This document shows, one piece after another, positions 1 through 5,789 of a stretch of DNA of 8,917 nt; the stretch's first letter is position 1; each line of letters begins with the position of its first letter. Under the pieces are notes generated by a model that saw nothing but the letters and a program-made list of their open reading frames with translations, had not been told where the DNA came from and did not search any database. Origin of the DNA: JAZNOL01 sp045580815 (GTDB taxonomy: Bacteria > Bacillota > Clostridia > RUG12999); assembly GCA_045580815.1 (NCBI GenBank), contig JAZNOL010000066.1, positions 1-8,917 on the forward strand. Reading direction: 5' to 3'. The position numbers were made by a program, and so were the translations under genes.

Positions 1-81
1 AGAACCTCAATTTGAACCTACACTTTAGTGTTAATTTACTGTTTAATTTTCAAAGACCAATCGTTGTCGTTTTTTGGCGAC
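1..81 (-). other. Partial leader of an rRNA operon, with boxA-like motif
   Basis: Read on the minus strand, this is the transcript start region downstream of two strong promoters. It contains TCTTTGAAAATTAAACAG (plus coordinates 39-56), which closely matches the boxA-type antitermination motif found in Firmicutes rRNA leaders shortly before 16S rRNA. A small hairpin, ACACT/AGTGT (20-24 with 27-31), follows on the way to the left edge. No mature 16S sequence is inside the window, so the gene itself is inferred to begin to the left. A tRNA-first stable RNA operon is the main alternative. Confidence 0.75.
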
Positions 82-87
82 CTGATT

Positions 88-116
88 ATTATACCACAAT
101 CAAATCCCTTTGTCAA
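88..116 (-). promoter_or_regulatory. rRNA operon promoter, proximal (P2)
   Basis: On the minus strand a perfect TTGACA (111-116) is followed after exactly 17 bases by a perfect TATAAT (88-93). Transcription would start near 81 and run off the left edge through the boxA-like motif. The 30 bases just upstream of the -35 box (117-150) are runs of A and T resembling an UP element, as expected for a stable RNA promoter. Confidence 0.85.
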
Positions 117-155
117 GACCTTTTTTTAATTTTTTTCAAAATTTTTTAAGTTCCT

Positions 156-172
156 GCTGAGCTGACCTCAGC
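156..172 (-). other. Short hairpin in the P1 transcript of the rRNA leader
   Basis: GCTGAG (156-161) pairs with CTCAGC (167-172) around a five-base loop. It lies just after the inferred P1 start and before P2. No T-run follows on the minus strand, so it is not a simple terminator. It may stabilise the 5' end of the P1 transcript. Its role is unknown. Confidence 0.4.
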
Positions 173-184
173 GACAACTTTTAT

Positions 185-213
185 ATTTTACCACACTTTT
201 TGGGGATTGTCAA
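185..213 (-). promoter_or_regulatory. rRNA operon promoter, distal (P1)
   Basis: A second minus-strand sigma-A promoter lies about 97 bases upstream of the first: TTGACA (208-213), a 17-base spacer and TAAAAT (185-190). Tandem promoters of this quality are typical of Firmicutes rRNA operons. Its upstream side (212-244) is an imperfect A/T-rich inverted repeat with A-tracts that could act as an UP element. Transcription would start near 178. Confidence 0.8.
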
Positions 214-262
214 GGAAATTTCTTCAATTTTTTTGAAATTCCTTAATTATTGTTATATTTTT

Positions 263-290
263 ACCATGAAAGGTAATTTTTATTCATGGT
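263..290. repeat. Perfect 8-bp inverted repeat between the divergent rRNA operon and spoIIP
   Basis: ACCATGAA (263-270) and TTCATGGT (283-290) are exact reverse complements separated by 12 bases. The arm centres are 20 bp apart, close to two helical turns, so a dimeric regulator could read both from one face. No gene ends just upstream on either strand, which argues against a terminator. It could be an operator for spoIIP or a chance hairpin. Confidence 0.4.
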
Positions 291-343
291 TTATTGTGTT
301 TTTAACGGAATTTTTTTGACATTTCCCTAATAAAATGTATATT

Positions 344-348
344 GAGGA
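344..348 (+). promoter_or_regulatory. Ribosome binding site of spoIIP
   Basis: GAGGA lies 9 bases before the ATG at 358. It fixes the start of the sporulation gene, and no other in-frame ATG upstream has a comparable site. Confidence 0.7.
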
Positions 349-357
349 AGTGTTAAC

Positions 358-1509
358 ATGAGAAAAAAACGGACACGCATCCCGAAAGCGATTTTAATTT
401 CTTCATTTTTAATAATATGCATAACCTTTTGTGCAACAAATATTTCACAGCTTTTAAAGCCATACACCGTAAGCGGATACATTCTTCACGCCAACGGCGG
501 ACAAACCGTTTTGAAAAAAAGCGGGGGAGTATCAGCTGTGCTCGGCAGGCTTCTCTACATAGTGCTCGGGGCGGATTTTTCAGGCGGTGAAGTGGGGAAG
601 AGTGTTTCGGGAAATATTATATATGATAAGGAAACCACAACGGTCATCGACGACAAGGACACCGTCGAGCCGCCGCAGACTACTCCGGAAACTGTTGCAA
701 AAGAAGAGACCACTCCGCAAAAAAGTGCAAGTGTTCTTGAAAAGACAATCCGCAGTGACGGAGGCAGGACGAAAATCAGCGAGAAAATTTCTCTTAATAA
801 CGAAACCTCATATACCATTGATGCTTCAGCCCTGACGGACGACAAGCCGGCATTTAGTGTTGCTAAAAATGCCAAGGTTCTGATTTATCACACCCACACC
901 ACGGAATCTTATCAGCCGGATTCCCTGCACGATTTTGTGCACACCACACCTGACCGCACAACGGACACGGCGTACAATGTGGCGGCGGTGGGGGAATGTC
1001 TTTCAAAAGAACTTGAAAAGCTGGGGATTGGTGCTGTTCACATAAAGGATTTGTACGATTATCCGAAATACAACGATTCTTATGCGCGGTCATGCGAGGG
1101 AGTGCAGGCGGTTCTGGCGGAAAATCCGGATATAAAAATTGCCATTGACCTGCACCGCGATGCCATAACCACAAAGGAGGGGCAGAAAACCAAAATCACC
1201 GCCGATGTTGGCGGTGAAAAGGTTGCTCAGGTTATGCTGGTTGTGGGCACGGACGAATTGGGGCTTGCTCATGACAATTGGCGGACTAACTTAAAATTTG
1301 CCGCCGATTTGCAACGGCAGCTGCTTGAAATTTCACCCCAATTTGTGCGACCGCTGAATTTACGCACCTCGCGGTTTAACGGACACGTTGCACCGGGGGC
1401 AGTGATTATTGAAGTGGGTGCCGCAGGAAACAGCCTGTCTGAAGCCAAAGCGAGCACACCGCATATTGCCCGGGCGGTTGCATCGGTAATTGAAAATTAT
1501 TCGGATTAG
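358..1509 (+). CDS. spoIIP: Stage II sporulation protein P (SpoIIP), engulfment peptidoglycan hydrolase
   Basis: In the known family SpoIIP is an amidase and endopeptidase that works with SpoIID and SpoIIM to thin septal peptidoglycan so the mother cell can engulf the forespore. The 383-residue product has a basic N-terminus, a membrane anchor at about 11-32, a low-complexity Thr/Glu/Pro/Lys-rich stretch at about 93-125, and a catalytic domain from about 168 to the end. Recognisable blocks are YHTHTTESY (177-185), IDLHRDA (263-269) with conserved histidines, and IIEVGAAGNSL (350-360), whose glutamate is a likely metal ligand or catalytic residue. Length and order fit a complete SpoIIP. It stands alone, divergent from the rRNA operon and followed by its own terminator. 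In Bacillus the gene is under sigma-E; I saw no convincing sigma-E promoter here. There is no sign of truncation. Confidence 0.93.
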   Translation: MRKKRTRIPKAILISSFLIICITFCATNISQLLKPYTVSGYILHANGGQTVLKKSGGVSAVLGRLLYIVLGADFSGGEVGKSVSGNIIYDKETTTVIDDKDTVEPPQTTPETVAKEETTPQKSASVLEKTIRSDGGRTKISEKISLNNETSYTIDASALTDDKPAFSVAKNAKVLIYHTHTTESYQPDSLHDFVHTTPDRTTDTAYNVAAVGECLSKELEKLGIGAVHIKDLYDYPKYNDSYARSCEGVQAVLAENPDIKIAIDLHRDAITTKEGQKTKITADVGGEKVAQVMLVVGTDELGLAHDNWRTNLKFAADLQRQLLEISPQFVRPLNLRTSRFNGHVAPGAVIIEVGAAGNSLSEAKASTPHIARAVASVIENYSD

Positions 1510-1586
1510 ATTGTTATATTATATAATAAAGTAGAAATCGGACATTTTTGTGTTTTCTGTTTTAAACAGTACATATACTTTTATGC

Positions 1587-1623
1587 GAAACAGCTTATTT
1601 TCTGTAAGCTGTTTCTTGTTTTT
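1587..1623 (+). terminator. Intrinsic terminator after spoIIP
   Basis: A perfect 11-bp stem, GAAACAGCTTA (1587-1597) with TAAGCTGTTTC (1605-1615), closes a seven-base loop. It is followed by TTGTTTTT. It lies 77 bases after the spoIIP stop and isolates that gene from the blaI operon. Confidence 0.9.
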
Positions 1624-1649
1624 AAAAAATTTTGAAAATTTTTTAAAAA
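1619..1649. repeat. 31-bp A/T-only perfect inverted repeat with a single central G
   Basis: The 15 bases at 1619-1633 are the exact reverse complement of 1635-1649, with only G1634 at the centre. It overlaps the T-tail of the spoIIP terminator and ends four bases before the -35 box of the blaI promoter. It may act as an UP-like element or a curved A-tract for that promoter. It may also be partly compositional. Confidence 0.6.
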
Positions 1650-1653
1650 GGTA

Positions 1654-1682
1654 TTGACAAATTGCGACTACTGTTGTAGAAT
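1654..1682 (+). promoter_or_regulatory. Sigma-A promoter of the blaI-M56/LCP operon
   Basis: TTGACA (1654-1659), a 17-base spacer and TAGAAT (1677-1682) give a near-consensus promoter with an inferred start near 1689. Repressor dyads overlap the -10 region and the start of the transcript, so repressor binding would block the polymerase. Confidence 0.88.
1668..1679. promoter_or_regulatory. BlaI-type operator 1, overlapping the -10 box
   Basis: CTACTGTTGTAG is a dyad with CTAC/GTAG arms that covers the spacer and half of the -10 box. It differs from the BlaI/MecI/CopY core TACANNTGTA at one base. Its flanks (GA before, AA after) match operator 2. Confidence 0.75.
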
Positions 1683-1691
1683 ATATACAGA

Positions 1692-1703
1692 CTACAATTG
1701 TAG
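1692..1703. promoter_or_regulatory. BlaI-type operator 2, just after the transcription start
   Basis: CTACAATTGTAG is a perfect palindrome containing the TACANNTGTA core used by the BlaI/MecI/CopY family. It sits exactly 24 bp downstream of operator 1, within the start of the untranslated leader. Two dyads in one promoter are usual for self-repressed bla and mec operons. Confidence 0.8.
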
Positions 1704-1709
1704 AACTTT

Positions 1710-1717
1710 AAAAGGAG
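1710..1717 (+). promoter_or_regulatory. Ribosome binding site of the BlaI-family gene
   Basis: AAAAGGAG lies 8 bases before the ATG at 1726. This decides the start: an earlier in-frame reading from 1654 would begin within the promoter itself and is not possible. Confidence 0.85.
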
Positions 1718-1725
1718 ATGTTTTT

Positions 1726-2103
1726 ATGACACTAAAAAAACTTAATCTTGGGGATTCGGAGCTTGAAATAATGAAGGTTATCTGGAAATCAAAAACACCG
1801 GTAAACACCGGGTATATAAATTCTGCCGTCAGCAATCACGGCTGGAAACGTACCACAATTTCAACCTTTCTCACCCGTCTTGTTGAAAAAGGTGCACTAT
1901 CTGTAGAAAAAATCGGCAATTTATATTATTACGCACCGATAATTTCCGAAAAAGAATACAAAAAATCTCAAACGAAAAATCTTATTAAAAGTCTTTACAA
2001 CGGGTCCCTTATGGATTTTGCCGTATCTTTATTTGAAGATAACGGACTTTCTGACAGCGAAATTAAAGAGCTTGAAAAGATTTTTTCAAAACAGGAGGAA
2101 TAG
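1726..2103 (+). CDS. BlaI/MecI/CopY-family winged-helix repressor
   Basis: The 125-residue product matches the family's usual size of about 120-130. It begins with LNLGDSELEIMKVIW, the typical first helix, followed by a winged-helix DNA-binding domain to about residue 75: the recognition helix lies around KRTTISTFLTRLVEKG and the wing around VEKIGNLYYYAP. The C-terminal part (about 80-125) is the helical dimerisation region ending in LSDSEIKELEKIF, like other BlaI proteins. Known members hold their own promoter closed until a partner M56 protease causes their cleavage. The partner is the next gene: the stop at 2101-2103 is three bases from its ATG, and the promoter carries two matching dyads. 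The signal and the full set of target genes are unknown. I do not call it blaI in the strict sense because no beta-lactamase is seen. Confidence 0.92.
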   Translation: MTLKKLNLGDSELEIMKVIWKSKTPVNTGYINSAVSNHGWKRTTISTFLTRLVEKGALSVEKIGNLYYYAPIISEKEYKKSQTKNLIKSLYNGSLMDFAVSLFEDNGLSDSEIKELEKIFSKQEE

Positions 2104-2106
2104 CCG

Positions 2107-3858
2107 ATGTTTGTCACCATATTTAAAATGCTTTTTATCGCTTCGGCAGGTGGATTGGCCGCAACCGCACTTCTGGCATTACTTTCACCGGTTTCTGAAA
2201 AATTTTTCTCGGCAAAATGGAATTATTACATATGGTTTTTTGTGCTTTTAATAATGATTTTTCCTATTAAAATAAATCTGCCGGAGGTTTCACAAAAACA
2301 AGATTACAGCACATTTGACCTTTCAGGATTTGAAATAACAGCACCGGTCCCGGCAAACAGCACAGGAATTTCTTACAGCGAACCGGATATTCCGCCACAA
2401 ACGGAAAAATCCCCGGATTCTTTCCTTTCCTCTGCCGTAATAAGACCTGATTTGCTTAAAGTTATCGGTTTTGTGTGGATTTGTGTTGCTGTGCTGTTGT
2501 TTATTTTCAAAATAATTGCGTATGAAACATTTCTAATGCGGCTGAAAAGGCATTCTATTGCAATCGAGTGCCCCGAAATCAGGCAATATACCAACCGAAA
2601 AATTGAAGTTGTACGGTACAAAAATATCAATTCTCCCTTTATGGTGGGAATTTTTCGCCCACGTCTGGTTTTGCCGGATGTGTCGATTACCGGTTTGCAG
2701 CTTGATAACATTTTAAAACACGAAATGACACATTTTCGTCGCCACGATATTTTTATAAAATGGTTTGCAATGGCAGTAAAATGCTTGCACTGGTTTAATC
2801 CGGCGGTTTATTTTGCCTGCCGCCGTCTTGATATGTGGTGCGAAATTTCCTGCGACATTGCCGCTACAAAAACTATGGATTTTTACGGAAAGAAAGACTA
2901 TACCGACACAATTTTGTATTTTTTAAAAAACACGGACAGGCTAAAAACCGGACTTACCACCTGTATGGCAAAAAATATAAATCAGCTTAAAAGGAGGTTT
3001 ATTATGATAAAAACAAAAAACAAGCCACACCCGGCAATAATTATTATTTCGGTTATTGCGGCTATTGCAATTCTTGCTGTTGCCGCCGTAGGTGCCGGAA
3101 TTTTAAACGGCAACACAGATAATAACGACATCATTGCCGGACTTAATACGGATGTTTTACAAACAGAAGCCTGGAATTTTCTGTTGGTAGGAGCTGACGA
3201 GGACGGCAGAGCAGATACAATTTTACTTATTTCGGCAGAAAACGGCAATATATCGCTTCGGTCAATTCCCCGTGACACCGGCATCGATACGTCTGCCGGC
3301 AAAACTCGTATTTCTGCAATTTTAAAATCTGAAAACGGTGACAGAGATATTATTGATGCTGTCAGAAACACATTATCTGTTCCGGTGCATTATTACGCAA
3401 GGTTTAATCTGTCTGCTGTGGAAAAAATCGTTGATGTTCTCGGCGGCGTGGAAATTGATGTGCCACAGGATATGGTTTACAGCGACCCTTATCAGAATCT
3501 TGAAATTGACATAAAAAAGGGCAAGCAGATTTTAAGCGGGAAAGAAGCCTGCAATTTTTTAAGATTCCGCAGATATCCCGACGGTGATTTATCCCGTGTG
3601 AAAATGCAGCAGATGTTTGTCCGTGAGCTGATTAAGCAGAAATTTACGTCAGAATATGCAGATAAAGGAAGAGAAATTTATAAAATTATATCGGAAAATA
3701 TTTTTACAAATTATTCGGAAACAGACCTTTTGCGAGATATGAAAAAATTTGAAAATATTAAAGCTGATGAAATTGGTTTTTCTGTTGTGCCGGGTGAAAA
3801 CAGGCTTGCAGAAAACAATGGATTTTTTTATGAGATAAATAAAGAAGCGATGCAATAA
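2107..3858 (+). CDS. BlaR1-type M56 metallopeptidase fused to a LytR-CpsA-Psr (LCP) domain
   Basis: This 583-residue membrane protein has two parts. Residues 1-305 are an M56 peptidase: membrane helices at about 5-27, 38-54 and 118-138, then a cytoplasmic zinc protease with HEMTH (H205, E206, H209) and the downstream glutamate E246 in WCEISCD. A fourth helix at about 310-332 leads outside to a complete LCP domain (about 354-583). LCP hallmarks are R368 and D370 in GRADTI, SIPRDT (386-391), VDVLGGVEIDV, and FRRYPDGDLSR (487-497). LCP enzymes transfer wall polymers from undecaprenyl pyrophosphate to peptidoglycan. BlaR1 has a penicillin-binding sensor at this position, so the LCP domain may be the sensor, an enzyme, or both. 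The start has AGGAGG eight bases upstream (2093-2098). The gene is probably translationally coupled to the repressor. Both halves keep their key residues. Confidence 0.88.
   Translation: MFVTIFKMLFIASAGGLAATALLALLSPVSEKFFSAKWNYYIWFFVLLIMIFPIKINLPEVSQKQDYSTFDLSGFEITAPVPANSTGISYSEPDIPPQTEKSPDSFLSSAVIRPDLLKVIGFVWICVAVLLFIFKIIAYETFLMRLKRHSIAIECPEIRQYTNRKIEVVRYKNINSPFMVGIFRPRLVLPDVSITGLQLDNILKHEMTHFRRHDIFIKWFAMAVKCLHWFNPAVYFACRRLDMWCEISCDIAATKTMDFYGKKDYTDTILYFLKNTDRLKTGLTTCMAKNINQLKRRFIMIKTKNKPHPAIIIISVIAAIAILAVAAVGAGILNGNTDNNDIIAGLNTDVLQTEAWNFLLVGADEDGRADTILLISAENGNISLRSIPRDTGIDTSAGKTRISAILKSENGDRDIIDAVRNTLSVPVHYYARFNLSAVEKIVDVLGGVEIDVPQDMVYSDPYQNLEIDIKKGKQILSGKEACNFLRFRRYPDGDLSRVKMQQMFVRELIKQKFTSEYADKGREIYKIISENIFTNYSETDLLRDMKKFENIKADEIGFSVVPGENRLAENNGFFYEINKEAMQ
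2989..3006 (+). promoter_or_regulatory. Internal Shine-Dalgarno and in-frame ATG at the M56/LCP junction
   Basis: AAAAGGAGG (2989-2997) lies six bases before ATG 3004-3006, which is codon 300 of the fusion and in the same frame. Starting here would give a 284-residue protein with a 10-residue cytoplasmic tail, one membrane helix and the whole LCP domain, the normal layout and near-normal length of a stand-alone LCP protein. The same bases encode Lys-Arg-Arg in the full-length product, so coincidence is possible. Confidence 0.5.
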
Positions 3859-3871
3859 GTCGCCGCGGATT

Positions 3872-3898
3872 AAAAAATGGCGTGCCGACTCGGCACGC
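3872..3898 (-). terminator. Probable terminator for the minus-strand glycosidase operon
   Basis: GCGTGCC (3880-3886) pairs with GGCACGC (3892-3898) around five bases. Read on the minus strand the stem is followed by CATTTTTT. It lies about 80 bases past the stop of the GH-A gene. On the plus strand no T-run follows, so it fits the minus direction. Confidence 0.7.
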
Positions 3899-3923
3899 TC
3901 TACGGGTTTGCAGTATTTTAACA

Positions 3924-3967
3924 ATCCCCCGTCGTAAAAGTGCGGCGGGGGATAATTATTTATTTTT
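3924..3967 (+). terminator. Intrinsic terminator of the blaI-M56/LCP operon
   Basis: An 11-bp stem with one G-U pair (3924-3934 with 3943-3953, core CCCCCG/CGGGGG) encloses an eight-base loop. It is followed by the T-rich AATTATTTATTTTT. It sits 65 bases after the fusion gene, between convergent genes, and may also help block minus-strand transcripts. Confidence 0.8.
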
Positions 3968-3977
3968 GTTTGTATAT

Positions 3978-5672
3978 TTACTTCTTTTTAAGTTTAAACA
4001 TGGTTCCGTAATTAAGATTATTTATCTCAATGCGGCGGTTGTTTATTTTTATTTCTGTTGTGTCATTTTCCCAGATAGGATACGTCGTAAGCTCAAATCC
4101 GTCAAGATAAAAATCCGTGCTGTCAATTGCAATTGGCAGACGTGTTGTTGGCATGCTCATGTCACGAAGAACGGTTTCCCAGTTATGGGAGGTGTTGCGC
4201 ACCAGTCCGAAAATCTTTGTTTTTCCCACTAAAAGCAGAATATACGCCATTTTGTTTGACAAATTCACAAACTTAAAATTCTCATCGTCAAGCTGTTCGT
4301 TTTTGACCATATCGGCAAAAGGTTTGTACATTTTATACAGATTTCTGCCACTCACATAGCGGGCATCCCAATGCCAGATTTGTCCGCAACCGGCACTTTC
4401 GCAAAAGAATGCCGGATAGGTTACATCGGCAAAAATAATTCCGTCATAATCGCTGTCGTAGTATCTAAACGGACCCACATGTGAATTGTTTACAGCACCT
4501 GTTTCTGCTAAAATAACAGGGTTTTTCTTCTTCCACATACGGTCAAACCCGGCTTTTGCCATAAGAGGAGCATCTTTGTAACATTCCTCCAGTTTTGCAC
4601 CCTGGTCTATATAGCGGTGTATCTGCGAAAAAGAAAGCTTGTCTGATTCAAACATTTTATAAAAACTTGCCCACTTAGCATTGTCATAACTGCCCACGGA
4701 ATTGACCGCCATATTTGGCACTTTGCTGCGTATATATTCGCACATTTTATCTGTCCACGCAAGCATGGTTTCAGTTGAGGTTTCAACACAGTTCATCTCG
4801 TTCCAGAGTTCAAATGCAAAAATTGTGGTGTCACCGCCGTAGCGTTTTAAAAGCTCGTCAATTTTGTTTCTCCATGGGGTTTGCCATTTTTCATCGGTAA
4901 TCCAGGTTTCAAAATCAGGGCAATATTCATCGCCAAGACGAATGGTTTTATCAAAAATTGCCGCAATACCTGTTGCTCCTGCCCTGTCGGGAGTAAGCAC
5001 TCTGCGAAAATGTTCAAATGTGAGTTTTAATTTTATTCCGCGTTCGCGTGCCATTTCAATCAGCTTGTCAAGCTTTGTAAACTGCTCATATTTCAAATCA
5101 CGGCAGTCCTCGCTGTCGGGAGAAAAATATTCTTTTCCAAGCCAGATACGTGCAAAATTGCCTCCTGCATCGGCAAGAGCATCCATCCATTGTTTATACT
5201 GGCGCAAGCCCAGATAATCAAATTTGCCTGTTGAACCGAACTCACTGCCGGAAGATTTTGAATATTCGGTGGGATAGCACATATTTATGCCCACAGGACA
5301 ATAGGTTGTGCCGTCAGAATATGCAAAATAGCGGCAGTCTTTTTTGCTCACACCCACAAAACCGCGGTTTTCTGACGGAATACATTCAAAATTACCGGTG
5401 AAAACCGTTTTGTCACCATCTGTAATGCTGAATTTGTAAAGCCCTTCTTCATCGGGAGTAAATCTTGCAGAAAAATATGGATTATCAGTTTTTATTGTTT
5501 TTTCGTAGCCGTGATGATCGTAGACAAAATCAGCCGGCTGATAGAGGAAAAATTCCGATACGAAATCCTTGCCCGACGGAGAAACAAACTCCACCAGTTG
5601 TGGTTTTATGTCAAAGCAGTCAATCTGAAACCGATCGTATTTTTTTATTTGTGCAGAAAAATTTATATTCAT
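3978..5672 (-). CDS. Clan GH-A (GH5-like) glycoside hydrolase with DUF5060-like N-terminal domain
   Basis: The 564-residue product has no signal peptide or membrane helix and so is probably cytoplasmic. Residues 1-95 resemble the beta-sandwich DUF5060, with ARFTPDEEGLYKFSITDGD at 69-87. A linker with the family-like DGTTYCPVGIN (120-130) follows, then a TIM barrel (about 150-455). Likely catalytic residues are the acid/base E292 in FELWNEMN and the nucleophile E390 in VILAETG, the two strand ends expected for clan GH-A. A small C-terminal beta domain closes it (about 465-564). The fold suggests hydrolysis of a beta-glycan or its oligosaccharides, but the substrate cannot be read from the sequence. 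It follows the GH31 gene by 117 bases with no clear promoter or terminator between, so one transcript is likely. A different GH-A family such as GH140-like or GH2-like cannot be excluded. Confidence 0.75.
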   Translation of the reverse strand: MNINFSAQIKKYDRFQIDCFDIKPQLVEFVSPSGKDFVSEFFLYQPADFVYDHHGYEKTIKTDNPYFSARFTPDEEGLYKFSITDGDKTVFTGNFECIPSENRGFVGVSKKDCRYFAYSDGTTYCPVGINMCYPTEYSKSSGSEFGSTGKFDYLGLRQYKQWMDALADAGGNFARIWLGKEYFSPDSEDCRDLKYEQFTKLDKLIEMARERGIKLKLTFEHFRRVLTPDRAGATGIAAIFDKTIRLGDEYCPDFETWITDEKWQTPWRNKIDELLKRYGGDTTIFAFELWNEMNCVETSTETMLAWTDKMCEYIRSKVPNMAVNSVGSYDNAKWASFYKMFESDKLSFSQIHRYIDQGAKLEECYKDAPLMAKAGFDRMWKKKNPVILAETGAVNNSHVGPFRYYDSDYDGIIFADVTYPAFFCESAGCGQIWHWDARYVSGRNLYKMYKPFADMVKNEQLDDENFKFVNLSNKMAYILLLVGKTKIFGLVRNTSHNWETVLRDMSMPTTRLPIAIDSTDFYLDGFELTTYPIWENDTTEIKINNRRIEINNLNYGTMFKLKKK

Positions 5673-5680
5673 AAAAACAT

Positions 5681-5688
5681 CTCCTTTT
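5681..5688 (-). promoter_or_regulatory. Ribosome binding site of the GH-A gene
   Basis: On the minus strand AAAAGGAG lies eight bases before the ATG at 5672. The block from AAAAGGAG through ATGA (plus coordinates 5669-5688) is identical over 20 bases to the start region of the BlaI-family gene (1710-1729). Confidence 0.85.
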
Positions 5689-5789
5689 TAATATTTTTAT
5701 TATATTCTATTTTTGATTGTCCTTTTTTCGTTTGTTTATATGTAACATAATGATACCGGTTTAAAATTCTACCCCATCAACTTATTCGT

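Noticed and set aside
316..343. TTGACA-16-TATATT as a spoIIP promoter
   Set aside because: Its start point would fall near 350, leaving the Shine-Dalgarno (344-348) outside the transcript. A sporulation sigma factor is also expected for this gene. The real promoter is not clear to me.
555..1457. Minus- and alternative-frame open stretches across spoIIP
   Set aside because: They are shadows of a well-supported gene and show no family features or start signals.
1654..1725. 24-codon N-terminal extension of the BlaI-family gene
   Set aside because: It would start inside the promoter and lacks a ribosome binding site. The ATG at 1726 gives the normal family length and a good site.
5739..5749. 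Small palindrome TATGTAACATA in the glycosidase intergenic gap
   Set aside because: Five-base arms in AT-rich DNA are expected by chance, and no second copy was noticed.
5673..5789. A separate promoter for the GH-A gene between the two glycosidases
   Set aside because: TATAAT-like sequences exist (5699-5709) in AT-rich DNA, but no -35 box at 16-18 bases was found. A shared transcript with GH31 is simpler.
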